A DNA stretch of 64,000 bases from Aeriscardovia sp. (lineage in GTDB: Bacteria > Actinomycetota > Actinomycetes > Actinomycetales > Bifidobacteriaceae). Below, piece after piece: positions 26,557 to 34,493 of the stretch. The position numbers and the translations under genes are program-made. Location of the stretch: assembly GCA_017538895.1 (NCBI GenBank), contig JAFYHY010000060.1:1-64000 (forward strand), written 5' to 3'. The stretch's first letter is position 1, and the number at the start of each line of letters is the position of its first letter. The notes beneath the pieces are model-generated. The model ran no database searches. It was not told the DNA's origin and saw only the letters and a program-made list of their open reading frames with translations.

Positions 26557-27393
26557 TTATCGCTTAGAACGCGTCACCACTTGAGTCACACACCAAATAA
26601 TCGTTGATACCGTCACAATAGCAAAGCTTGGTGGAGTAGGGAACATTGCACTAAATAACAACCCCAACATAATACTCACAAAACAAATCACTGTACTCAA
26701 CAAAATCGCCGAACGAGGAGAACGCGCAATCGCATTCGCACTTGCGCTTGGAGTAATCAACAACGCGAAAATCAGTAAGGTTCCAACCGCTTGTACTGCA
26801 ATCGTGACTGATCCTGCCAACAATGCCATAAACACAAGATTTAAAGCTTGAGTATGTAATCCTTTAGCTTGTGCTACTTGCTCATCAACAGACGTGAAAA
26901 GAAGAGGACGATAAATGACTGCTGTAATAATCAGAAGAAGCACATCAAAAATAAGGAATGTGATAAGTTGACTATTGGTGACAGTAAGAATCGATCCAAA
27001 CAAGATAGATTGCAATTGTTGTGAGGCAGCCGTTGATAAGCGGGCTAACATTAAACCTAAGCCTAATGCAAAAGCTAAGATCGTTCCGGTTGCCACTTCA
27101 CGTTTAGAAGCTTTTTTACCTAAAATACCAATGACAAGTGATCCAGCTAACGCGAAAACACCCATTCCTAAGGACACTGGTAAACCTAACAGTACTGCTC
27201 CTGTCGCACCAGGAATACCAATATGTGCAACTGCGTGCGCAGCAAAGGTTGATTTACGAGCAATCACAAAATAGCCAATGACTCCTGCCGACAATGAAAT
27301 CAGTACGCCTGCGATCATTGCTCGTACCATAAACGTTGATCCTAAAATAACCTGCCAATTTGGATCAAAAGTGAAAGCAACTGTACTATTCAT
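26557..27393 (-). CDS. Metal ABC transporter permease (ABC-3 family, Zn/Mn)
   Basis: 278 residues with about eight hydrophobic segments, typical of ZnuB/MntB-type permeases that move zinc or manganese inward. Characteristic segments are 'ARKSTFAAHAVAHIGIPGATGAVLLG' in two parts and 'VGTLLIFALLITPSASANAIARSP'. The gene start overlaps the end of the ATPase gene by eight bases, showing translational coupling. No substrate-binding lipoprotein is encoded in the window. Metal specificity cannot be decided from the permease alone. Confidence 0.88.
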   Translation of the reverse strand: MNSTVAFTFDPNWQVILGSTFMVRAMIAGVLISLSAGVIGYFVIARKSTFAAHAVAHIGIPGATGAVLLGLPVSLGMGVFALAGSLVIGILGKKASKREVATGTILAFALGLGLMLARLSTAASQQLQSILFGSILTVTNSQLITFLIFDVLLLIITAVIYRPLLFTSVDEQVAQAKGLHTQALNLVFMALLAGSVTIAVQAVGTLLIFALLITPSASANAIARSPRSAILLSTVICFVSIMLGLLFSAMFPTPPSFAIVTVSTIIWCVTQVVTRSKR

Positions 27394-28267
27394 TGTTATT
27401 CTTTCTAGCTGAAGTCATTACATATTCTGGATCTTGTTGTGAAGAGGGTACGTGGAAATGAGAGGCTGGCGCATGATGTCGGACCGCTGGATCAGGACGA
27501 ATAAACATCTCGCCTTGAGGCGTAGAAATAACTTCCACTTCTGTTCCATATAAGTGGGTAAGGAGATCATTATCCATCACATCCGATAAGGCAGAATAAT
27601 GCGGGTGTCGATCTAAAAGATAAATAGCTCCATCAAGAATTGGTAAAAGAACATTAATATCATGTGCCACAATTTGGATGGTGACATGAAGCTCACTATT
27701 GATCAGTGAAAGCGTATCAGCCAGATCACGCTGACCCGCAATATCAAGATTAGCCATCGGCTCATCAAGCAGAAGTAATGCTGGTTCAGCGACTAATGCT
27801 TGCGCAATAGCAACACGTTGTCGCATACCGCCAGACATTTCTGATAAACGATACTTAGCTTTATCAGCGATACCAGCATGCAATAACGCCCAATGGATTT
27901 TATCTTTATCTTTTTTTGTCAGACGATGCCAACCAAATCGGGAACCGTACAACCCTAATTCAACCGACTGTTCTGCCGTGATATTAGAATCAATATCCGA
28001 CGCATAATCTTGTGGAACATACCCAAGAGAATGATTCATCACTCCAGCAGGTTTACCAAGAACCATAACTTCTCCTTGTGTTAACGGGAGAAGACCTAGT
28101 TCTACATTCAAAAGTGTTGTTTTTCCAGCACCATTGGAACCAACAATGGCACTAATTGTTCCTGTTGGGATAGAAAATGTACCATTAGACCAGATTAAAT
28201 TTCCTCCGCGTCTAACAGCAGCATCATGAAAAACAACAATTGACGTATTGGAATCTAATAACGTCAT
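27386..28267 (-). CDS. Metal ABC transporter ATP-binding protein (Zn/Mn type)
   Basis: 293 residues: Walker A GSNGAGKTT (residues 43-51), Q-loop 'YVPQDYA', signature 'LSEMSGGMRQR', Walker B 'LLLLDEPMANLD', and the switch histidine in 'TIQIVAHDINVLLP'. Family resemblance is to ZnuC/MntA-type subunits. The C-terminal 55 residues extend past the domain, include several His ('RHHAPASHFHVPSS') and could bind metal. Transcribed with the permease; solute-binding protein missing nearby. Confidence 0.9.
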   Translation of the reverse strand: MTLLDSNTSIVVFHDAAVRRGGNLIWSNGTFSIPTGTISAIVGSNGAGKTTLLNVELGLLPLTQGEVMVLGKPAGVMNHSLGYVPQDYASDIDSNITAEQSVELGLYGSRFGWHRLTKKDKDKIHWALLHAGIADKAKYRLSEMSGGMRQRVAIAQALVAEPALLLLDEPMANLDIAGQRDLADTLSLINSELHVTIQIVAHDINVLLPILDGAIYLLDRHPHYSALSDVMDNDLLTHLYGTEVEVISTPQGEMFIRPDPAVRHHAPASHFHVPSSQQDPEYVMTSARKNNNE

Positions 28268-28388
28268 GAAAATCCGCTTCTACACTATAAGAATAAATAG
28301 CGTACCACTACTTATAAAAGTACTGGTCATATTATTAATGAGTTTACTAGATATACCGACAAAAGAAAATTGAGATAAGGATATTGGA

Positions 28389-29279
28389 ATGAGTCAAGCC
28401 CACAAAATAGATGGAAAAGCATGCGCTGCTGCTCTTAAAGAGACTCTCAAAGAACACGTCATCGCACTCAAAAAACAGGGAATCACACCTTGTCTCGGAA
28501 CCATCCTTGTTGGATCTGATCCAGGCTCTTTAAAATATGTTGGAAGCAAACAAAAAGATTGCCAAGAAATAGGAATCGATACCATCGATCTTCGCTTACC
28601 AGAAACAGCAACCTACCAAGACATTCAAAACGCTGTTCTGCAACTTAACCATAATGATTCTTGCACCGGATACATCGTGCAACTACCTTTACCGCAAGGA
28701 ATCAATAGTACAGGAATCCTTGAACTCATCGACCCTCGCAAAGATGCCGACGGATTACATCCGATGAATCTTGGACGTCTCGTTCTCTACGTCAACGGCG
28801 CCTCATTATTCCCAGAACCATGCACACCAGCTGGCATCATCCACCTCTTGAAATGGTCTGATATCCAACTCAATGGGAAAAACATCTGTGTTATCGGCCG
28901 CGGTATCACTGCAGGACGACCATTAGGCTTACTTCTCACACGACGCGACATCAACGCCACTGTCGATACATGTCATACCGGCACACACAATCTCATTGAA
29001 CACATCAAACGAGCAGACATCATTATCTCAGCAGTAGGGAAAGCACATTTCATCACTGCTGATATGATCAACGACCACGCTATTCTCGTTGATGTTGGCG
29101 TCTCCCGCGGACCAGTCAATAGTCAAACTGGAAAATCCCATATCATGGGAGACTTCGATCCATCATGCTACGATAGAGCACTCGCTTATACACCTAACCC
29201 TGGTGGAGTAGGACCAATGACACGTGTCATGCTTCTCAATAATATTGTTTCCATGGCAGCATCACAGCTTCCAAAATAG
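28389..29279 (+). CDS. folD: Methylenetetrahydrofolate dehydrogenase / cyclohydrolase FolD
   Basis: Interconverts 5,10-methylene-, methenyl- and 10-formyl-tetrahydrofolate using NADP. Visible signatures: 'YVGSKQKDCQEIGID' with the active-site Lys of the YxxxK motif, 'GYIVQLPLPQGI', 'DPRKDADGLHPMNLGRL', 'PCTPAGIIHLLK', 'VIGRGITAGRPLGLLLTRR', and 'PNPGGVGPMTRVMLLNN'. 296 residues is normal. AAGGATATTGG precedes the ATG. It may share a transcript with rpsA, although the 197-base gap argues for a separate rpsA promoter. Confidence 0.96.
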   Translation: MSQAHKIDGKACAAALKETLKEHVIALKKQGITPCLGTILVGSDPGSLKYVGSKQKDCQEIGIDTIDLRLPETATYQDIQNAVLQLNHNDSCTGYIVQLPLPQGINSTGILELIDPRKDADGLHPMNLGRLVLYVNGASLFPEPCTPAGIIHLLKWSDIQLNGKNICVIGRGITAGRPLGLLLTRRDINATVDTCHTGTHNLIEHIKRADIIISAVGKAHFITADMINDHAILVDVGVSRGPVNSQTGKSHIMGDFDPSCYDRALAYTPNPGGVGPMTRVMLLNNIVSMAASQLPK

Positions 29280-29356
29280 TCATCCTCGACGTATATATTT
29301 ATTAAAAGCTCATTAATGAGAAGAACATATCATAATTGGCAAGCTTCATGATGCTG

Positions 29357-29395
29357 GTACGTCAGTGGTCATTGAATGGCGTTGAGTGGACGTAC
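29357..29395 (+). promoter_or_regulatory. Stem-loop in the rpsA leader
   Basis: A 7-bp stem (29357-29363 / 29389-29395; GTACGTC / GACGTAC) encloses 25 bases with further partial pairing. It lies about 80 bases before the rpsA start and could be part of an S1 autoregulatory site. Confidence 0.4.
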
Positions 29396-29476
29396 AGTAC
29401 GCAGAGGATTGTTAGTTGTGGTATGTCAATAATTGAACATCGATTTTATTCAACTACTAAAAGAAACAACCACTCA

Positions 29477-30976
29477 ATGTCAAAAAATAATCAAGAGGTT
29501 CAGCAGGTTGCCATCAATGATATTGGCACCGAAGAAGACTTCATTAAAGCTGTAGACGCTACCATCAAGAACTTCAATGATGGCGATCTCGTTACTGGCA
29601 CCATCGTTCGTATCGATCATGACGAAGTACTTCTCGATATCGGATACAAGACTGAAGGTGTTATTCCAGCTCGTGAGCTCTCTATCAAGAAGGATATTGA
29701 TCCTGAAGATGTTGTTGATCTTGGTGATGAAGTTGAAGCACTTGTCGTGACCAAGGAAGATAAAGAAGGTCGTCTGATCCTCTCGAAGAAGCGCGCACAG
29801 TATGAGCGTGCATGGGGTGATGTCGAACAGATTAAGGAAGCTGACGGTATCGTTGAAGGTACTGTTATTGAAGCCGTTAAGGGTGGTCTCATCGTTGATA
29901 TCGGTCTTCGTGGATTCCTTCCTGCATCCCTCGTTGAAATGCGTCGCGTTCGCGATCTCACTCCTTATATTGGTCAGCAGATCAAGGCTAAGGTTCTCGA
30001 GCTCGACAAGAACCGCAACAATGTTGTTCTTTCTCGTCGTCAGTATCTTGAAGAAACTCAGTCTGAAGTTCGCGAAACCTTCATGGCACAGCTCCAGAAG
30101 GGTCAGATCCGTGAAGGTACCGTTAGCTCCATTGTTAACTTCGGTGCATTCATTGATCTTGGCGGTGTAGATGGTCTCATCCATGTTTCCGAATTGTCTT
30201 GGAAGCATATTGATCACCCATCTGAGGTTGTCAAGGTTGGTCAAAAGGTTACCGTTGAAGTTCTCGACGTTGACTTGGATCGTGAACGTATCAGCCTCTC
30301 TCTCAAGGCAACACAAGAAGATCCATGGCAGAAGTTTGCTCGCACCCACGTTCCTGGACAGATTGTCAAGGGCAAAGTCACCAAGATCGTTCAGTTTGGT
30401 GTCTTCGTTGCTGTTGATGACGGTATTGAAGGCCTCGTTCACATCTCTGAACTTGCTGATCGTCATGTCAACAACCCAGCAACTGTCGTTGCACAGGGTG
30501 AAGAAATCTTCGTCAAGGTTATTGACGTTGATCTCGATCGTCGTCGCATCAGCCTCTCTCTCAAGCAAGCTGATGATTCCATCGATCCAGCTTCTGAAGA
30601 TTTCGACCCAGCATTATACGGCATGCCAGCTGAGTACGATGAAAATGGAAACTACAAGTATCCTGAAGGCTTCGACCCATCCACCAACGAATGGATCGAA
30701 GGATACGAGGAGCAGCGTGAACAGTGGGAGTCTGAATACGCTACTGCTCATGATCTTTGGGAAGAACACAAGGCTTTCATTTCCAAGCAACGTGCTGCTG
30801 CTGAGAAGTCTGCTGCTGAAGATGGTCAAGATCAAGCTGAAGAAGAACCAGCAGAAGAACCAGCAGAAGAATCAACAGCTAACAGCTATCACTCTGAAAC
30901 AAAGTCCGAAGGAACTTTGGCTTCCGATGACCAGCTTGCAGCTTTACGCGAAAAGCTCATGGGAGAAAAGAACTGA
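29477..30976 (+). CDS. rpsA: 30S ribosomal protein S1
   Basis: Binds mRNA and helps load it on the ribosome. I chose the ATG at 29477 (499 residues, 'MSKNNQEV'), since upstream frames read sequence unlike any S1. Four S1 OB-fold repeats follow: about residues 35-105 ('GTIVRIDHDEVLLDIGYKTEGVIP'-like, in parts), 120-190, 210-280 and 295-370, the actinobacterial four-domain form. An acidic Glu/Ala/Pro tail ends the protein. Codons differ from the surrounding genes (many AAG, GGT, CGT, CTC), as expected for very high expression. The start has only a weak AAGAAA ribosome binding site, known for S1 genes elsewhere. Confidence 0.95.
   Translation: MSKNNQEVQQVAINDIGTEEDFIKAVDATIKNFNDGDLVTGTIVRIDHDEVLLDIGYKTEGVIPARELSIKKDIDPEDVVDLGDEVEALVVTKEDKEGRLILSKKRAQYERAWGDVEQIKEADGIVEGTVIEAVKGGLIVDIGLRGFLPASLVEMRRVRDLTPYIGQQIKAKVLELDKNRNNVVLSRRQYLEETQSEVRETFMAQLQKGQIREGTVSSIVNFGAFIDLGGVDGLIHVSELSWKHIDHPSEVVKVGQKVTVEVLDVDLDRERISLSLKATQEDPWQKFARTHVPGQIVKGKVTKIVQFGVFVAVDDGIEGLVHISELADRHVNNPATVVAQGEEIFVKVIDVDLDRRRISLSLKQADDSIDPASEDFDPALYGMPAEYDENGNYKYPEGFDPSTNEWIEGYEEQREQWESEYATAHDLWEEHKAFISKQRAAAEKSAAEDGQDQAEEEPAEEPAEESTANSYHSETKSEGTLASDDQLAALREKLMGEKN
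30842..30877 (+). repeat. 12-bp tandem repeat in the rpsA tail
   Basis: Two exact units GAAGAACCAGCA and a third with two changes encode Glu-Glu-Pro-Ala repeats; it is an in-frame, slippage-prone run. Confidence 0.8.
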
Positions 30977-31005
30977 TCTGATTAGTAATCGTAATCAGTA
31001 AAGTC

Positions 31006-31043
31006 AAAGGGTTAGGAATATGAATAATTCCTAACCCTTTTTC
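31006..31043 (+). terminator. Intrinsic terminator of rpsA
   Basis: A perfect 14-bp stem (31006-31019 / 31027-31040) with a 7-base loop and terminal T-run. Confidence 0.92.
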
Positions 31044-31112
31044 ATTATATTTATGATAAAAATCTGAAAACGATTTAAACAATAGATAAAAATTTTTAAA
31101 CAAGAGAATTTG

Positions 31113-31118
31113 TAAACT
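31113..31118 (+). promoter_or_regulatory. -10 box giving a probable leaderless terC-like mRNA
   Basis: TAAACT lies exactly six bases before the ATG at 31125; there is no ribosome binding site and no clear -35 box. Confidence 0.5.
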
Positions 31119-31124
31119 GTAATT

Positions 31125-32132
31125 ATGGGTACAATACCAGTCGCTTTTGAAGTTATTACTTTTATTGTAATTATCGCCTTCTTTATTTTTGATCTCATTA
31201 CTATGGCACGCAATCCGAAAATACCAACAGTTTATGATTGTGTGATCAAGATTAGTATTTTTGTTGTCGCAGCTCTGATTTTTGGTGCTTTACTCTGGGG
31301 CTTTGCTGGATCAACTACCGCCATCCAGTTCTATTCAGGATGGTTAACTGAATATTCTTTATCCTTGGATAATCTGTTTATTTTTGTTCTTATCATGTCC
31401 AGTTTTGCTGTCCCACGATCTATCCAAAAATATGTTCTTGGTGTTGGTATTACAATCGCACTCATTTTACGCGGCATTTTTATTAGCATTGGAGCTGTTA
31501 TTATTCAACGGTTCACCTGGGTCTTTATTCTTTTTGGTCTTTTCCTATTATTTACCGCCTGGAAAATGATTTTCGGAAATAAATCCTCTGACGACGAATA
31601 CAAAGAATCTGCTCTTATTTGCTTTGCTAAACATCATCTACATCTGACAAATACGTATCAAGGATCCTTAATACGAGTCGTTATTGATAATAAAAAGTAT
31701 TTTACCCCTCTTCTTATTGTCTTTATTTCATTAGGTACTACCGACGCATTATTCGCTTTAGATTCTATTCCAGCTATTTTCGGTTTAACCAAGAACCCAT
31801 TTGTCGTTTTTACAACCAATGTTTTTGCTCTTCTTGGTCTTGAACAACTCTATTTCCTCTTAGGTAATATGCTAAATAAACTAAAATACCTGCCAATTGG
31901 CCTTTCTATTGTCTTAGCATTTATTGGAGTAAAATTAATCCTAGAGGCATTGTCATCTAACTCTCTGCCATTTATTAATAGTGGACGACCAATACCAGGA
32001 ATTGTTGATGTCCCAAGTTGGGTTTCATTGCTTGTAATTGTTGTCTGCATAGGAGGAGCGGCAATTGCTAGTGTTTTATTAAATCGTAAGAAAAGTGGCA
32101 GTGAAGTAGATCAAAAAACTGATAAAGAATAG
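31125..32132 (+). CDS. TerC family integral membrane protein
   Basis: 335 residues with about nine hydrophobic segments. TerC family signs are 'YSLSLDNLFIFVLIMSSF' with the conserved Asp-Asn, and the internal copy 'TTDALFALDSIPAIFGLTKNPFVVFTTN' with conserved acidic residues. Family members include manganese exporters (MeeF/Alx group) that load secreted enzymes and membrane proteins of tellurite resistance operons; here, with no ter genes nearby, manganese handling is the more likely role. The C-terminus is a short charged tail. It lies 37 bases before pyk. Confidence 0.88.
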   Translation: MGTIPVAFEVITFIVIIAFFIFDLITMARNPKIPTVYDCVIKISIFVVAALIFGALLWGFAGSTTAIQFYSGWLTEYSLSLDNLFIFVLIMSSFAVPRSIQKYVLGVGITIALILRGIFISIGAVIIQRFTWVFILFGLFLLFTAWKMIFGNKSSDDEYKESALICFAKHHLHLTNTYQGSLIRVVIDNKKYFTPLLIVFISLGTTDALFALDSIPAIFGLTKNPFVVFTTNVFALLGLEQLYFLLGNMLNKLKYLPIGLSIVLAFIGVKLILEALSSNSLPFINSGRPIPGIVDVPSWVSLLVIVVCIGGAAIASVLLNRKKSGSEVDQKTDKE

Positions 32133-32169
32133 AACCTCAAATAAAGTTAAAGCGAAGGTGAGAATGCTC

Positions 32170-33600
32170 ATGCGCAGAGGAAAAATTGTTAACACGATCG
32201 GTCCTGCTAGCGAGTCATATGAAGGAATACTTGCTCTTGCTAATGCAGGTATGGATGTTGCTCGTATTAATCGTTCACACGGAACTACTGAACAGCATCT
32301 CAAGGTTGTTGAAAATATTCGTCGTGTTTCTCAAGAAACAGGCCGTAATATTGGTCTAATGGTTGACTTACAGGGTCCAAAGATTCGATGCGGTTGGTTT
32401 AAAAAGCAAGCCAATGGGTCTGATGAAGTCATTCTTTGTGCAGGAGATAAATTCTCTATTACCACTGATGATATTGAAGGTGACCAGTACACGACATCTT
32501 GCACCTATAAAGATTTACCAAAGGACTGCAAGCCAAACGATACTATTATGATGAACGACGGTAAGGTTCGCTTAAAGGTTCTTTCTGTTGATGATACGAC
32601 GGTATATACCACCGTTGTTTCTGGCGGTCCAGTCTCCTCGCATAAGGGTATTAATTTACCAGGAGTAAATGTTTCTGCTCCAGCACTCACCGAAAAAGAT
32701 GAGAAAGATCTCCGTTGGGGCATTGAAGTTGGTGCTGACATGATTGCCATGTCATTTGTTCGCCAAGCATCAGACATTGATCGAGTACATGAGATCATGG
32801 ATGAGATGGGTCGTCGTCTTCCAGTCATCGTCAAAATTGAAAAGCCTGAAGCCGTTGACAATATGGAAAGCATTGTCAAAGCTTTTGATGGTATCATGTC
32901 AGCTCGCGGTGATTTAGCTGTTGAAATGCCATTCTGGAAAGTCCCACTTATTGATAAACAATTGATCCAAATGTCACGCTACTATGCAAAGCCTGTCATT
33001 GTTGCTACTGATGTTTTAGGATCAATGGTTGCGAATCCAATTCCAACACGTGCTGAAGCTTCAGATTGCGCTAATGCAATTCTTGATGGTGCTGATTCCA
33101 CCATGACTTCAAATGAAACAGCTGTTGGTGTAAATCCTGCTTTAGCTGTTAAGTCCATGGCGTTAATCTCTGAATATGCCTCCGAATATGGCCTACAAAA
33201 CATTCCAAAGCTCACGGAATTTGATACCACGCAAGGTGGGGGATCAGCATACGCTGCAACTATTTTAGCAGAAAAGATCAATGCAAAAGCTTTAGTAACC
33301 TTCACAGAAACAGGTGTTGGCGCAAACCAAATTGCCCGTTTCCGTCCTGCAGTACCAATCTACGCATTTACTGCGAATGAACATACCTATCATTGGTTAT
33401 CAATGTCATGGGGAACAGAAGCATTCCATAGTGACAAGGCAGCTCAACAGTTTGCTAAGGATGAATTACTTCATTTTGTTGATACACAGTTGAAGGAAGC
33501 AGGCAAAGTTTCCGATGGCGACCATATTGTCATTTCTATCACTGAACCAGCTAATTTAGTGGATGATACTGAAGTCGTTATCGATCATATTGTGTGCTAA
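32170..33600 (+). CDS. pyk: Pyruvate kinase
   Basis: Converts phosphoenolpyruvate and ADP to pyruvate and ATP. I chose the ATG at 32170 (476 residues, 'MRRGKIVNTIGPASES'), seven bases after GAAGGTGAG; in-frame GTG 32158 and ATG 32164 overlap that site. Visible: 'NRSHGTTEQH' (the usual NxSHG), 'DLQGPKIR', the catalytic 'IVKIEKPEAVDNM' (Lys), 'MSARGDLAVEMP' (metal ligands), 'ATDVLGSMVANPIPTRAEASD'-type signature, and a C-terminal regulatory domain. The typical MLESM motif is altered to 'TDVLGSM'. The order rpsA, pyk, pdtaR, polA in one neighbourhood is shared with Mycobacterium. Confidence 0.95.
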   Translation: MRRGKIVNTIGPASESYEGILALANAGMDVARINRSHGTTEQHLKVVENIRRVSQETGRNIGLMVDLQGPKIRCGWFKKQANGSDEVILCAGDKFSITTDDIEGDQYTTSCTYKDLPKDCKPNDTIMMNDGKVRLKVLSVDDTTVYTTVVSGGPVSSHKGINLPGVNVSAPALTEKDEKDLRWGIEVGADMIAMSFVRQASDIDRVHEIMDEMGRRLPVIVKIEKPEAVDNMESIVKAFDGIMSARGDLAVEMPFWKVPLIDKQLIQMSRYYAKPVIVATDVLGSMVANPIPTRAEASDCANAILDGADSTMTSNETAVGVNPALAVKSMALISEYASEYGLQNIPKLTEFDTTQGGGSAYAATILAEKINAKALVTFTETGVGANQIARFRPAVPIYAFTANEHTYHWLSMSWGTEAFHSDKAAQQFAKDELLHFVDTQLKEAGKVSDGDHIVISITEPANLVDDTEVVIDHIVC

Positions 33601-33617
33601 GACACAGTAGCATGCAT

Positions 33618-33660
33618 ATCAAGTGGTGGGAGAAAAAAATTTTTTCTCCCACCACTTGAT
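33618..33660 (+). terminator. Terminator of pyk: perfect 21-bp inverted repeat
   Basis: Arms 33618-33638 and 33640-33660 are exact complements around one base. The stem centre is an A-run/T-run. Confidence 0.9.
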
Positions 33661-33684
33661 TTTCTTTTGAATTCCGTTTATACT
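33656..33684 (+). promoter_or_regulatory. Promoter of tRNA-Leu(CAA)
   Basis: -35 TTGATT (33656-33661) overlaps the end of the pyk terminator; 17-base spacer; -10 TATACT (33679-33684), 19 bases before the tRNA. Confidence 0.7.
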
Positions 33685-33703
33685 GTTAACTGTTCTATTC
33701 AAT

Positions 33704-33780
33704 GCCTTGGTATCCCAATTGGTAGAGGAAACAGCCTCAAAATCTGTGCAGTGTGGGTTCGAGTCCCTCCCAAGGCACCA
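33704..33780 (+). tRNA. tRNA-Leu(CAA), short variable-arm form
   Basis: Acceptor GCCTTGG pairs with CCAAGGC, discriminator A, CCA encoded. The anticodon arm ACAGC-CTCAAAA-TCTGT gives anticodon CAA, which reads UUG (Leu). The variable region is only about five bases, unlike the class II tRNA-Leu(TAA) at 15117. I recall actinobacterial tRNA-Leu(CAA) genes of this short form. The C-U at the top of the anticodon stem and a U-U in the T-stem weaken the fold slightly. Confidence 0.8.
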
Positions 33781-33857
33781 TATTTATTCGAAAGTATCTC
33801 TGATTTTTAAAATATATGCCTTTAGTTAGGAGTATTTTTGAGGAGGTCTTCTTTTCA

Positions 33858-34445
33858 GTGGATAAACCAGATTCTAATCGTCGAGTAGTTGTCGCAGAGG
33901 ATGAGGCCTTAATCCGCCTTGATATTGTTGAGTCTTTACAAGAAGCTGGATATGACATTGTTGGTCAAGCAGCTAATGGTGATGAAGCAGTAGAACAGGC
34001 TCGTACTAAAAAACCTGATGTCGTTATTATGGACGTTAAAATGCCTGGATGTGATGGCATTACAGCAGCGGAAATCATAACGAAGGAAGGTATTGCTCCT
34101 GTAGTTATGTTGACTGCTTTTTCACAGCAAAGCCTTGTTCGTGAGGCTGCAGATGCTGGCGCAATGGCTTATGTTGTGAAACCATTTGTTCCTGAGAAAC
34201 TTTTCCCATCAATTGAAGTTGCCATTGCACGTTTTAACCAAATGGTAATACTGAAGGAACAGATCAGCGATCTCAAACAACGTTTCATTGCACGTAAAAA
34301 AGTTGATCGCGCAAAGAGCCTTCTTATGGAGAACATGGGTCTTTCAGAACCAGAAGCATTCCGCTGGATTCAAAAAACTTCCATGGACCGTCGCTTAACA
34401 ATGGAAGAAGTAGCCAACGCTGTTATTGAACAGGTACAAAACTGA
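33858..34445 (+). CDS. pdtaR: ANTAR-domain response regulator, PdtaR-like
   Basis: 195 residues from the GTG at 33858, chosen because AGGAGG ends 11 bases before it; an ATG at 33816 in frame has no ribosome binding site. The receiver domain has 'VVVAEDEALIRLDIVESL', phospho-acceptor Asp59 in 'VVIMDVKMPG', and 'VVKPFVPEKL'. A helical linker leads to a C-terminal ANTAR domain ('KVDRAKSLLMENMGLSEPEAFRWIQKTS' in parts), which binds paired hairpins in mRNA. In Mycobacterium its orthologue (Rv1626) is the partner of PdtaS and lies near pykA and polA, as here. It should control translation or termination of target transcripts. Confidence 0.93.
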   Translation: MDKPDSNRRVVVAEDEALIRLDIVESLQEAGYDIVGQAANGDEAVEQARTKKPDVVIMDVKMPGCDGITAAEIITKEGIAPVVMLTAFSQQSLVREAADAGAMAYVVKPFVPEKLFPSIEVAIARFNQMVILKEQISDLKQRFIARKKVDRAKSLLMENMGLSEPEAFRWIQKTSMDRRLTMEEVANAVIEQVQN

Positions 34446-34481
34446 TTTAAACTCTTATTGTATTGTGTCTTTAGAATTACA

Positions 34482-34487
34482 TAGCCT
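34482..34487 (+). promoter_or_regulatory. -10 box giving a possible leaderless polA mRNA
   Basis: TAGCCT lies exactly six bases before the polA ATG, with TTGTAT (34458-34463) as -35 at 18 bases. Confidence 0.45.
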
Positions 34488-34493
34488 TATGGT

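Noticed and set aside
29480-30568. A 362-codon open frame antisense to rpsA
   Set aside because: The opposite strand encodes an unmistakable ribosomal protein S1; the antisense frame stays open because of rpsA's codon bias, and its product (Asn/Asp/Glu/Phe-rich) resembles nothing.
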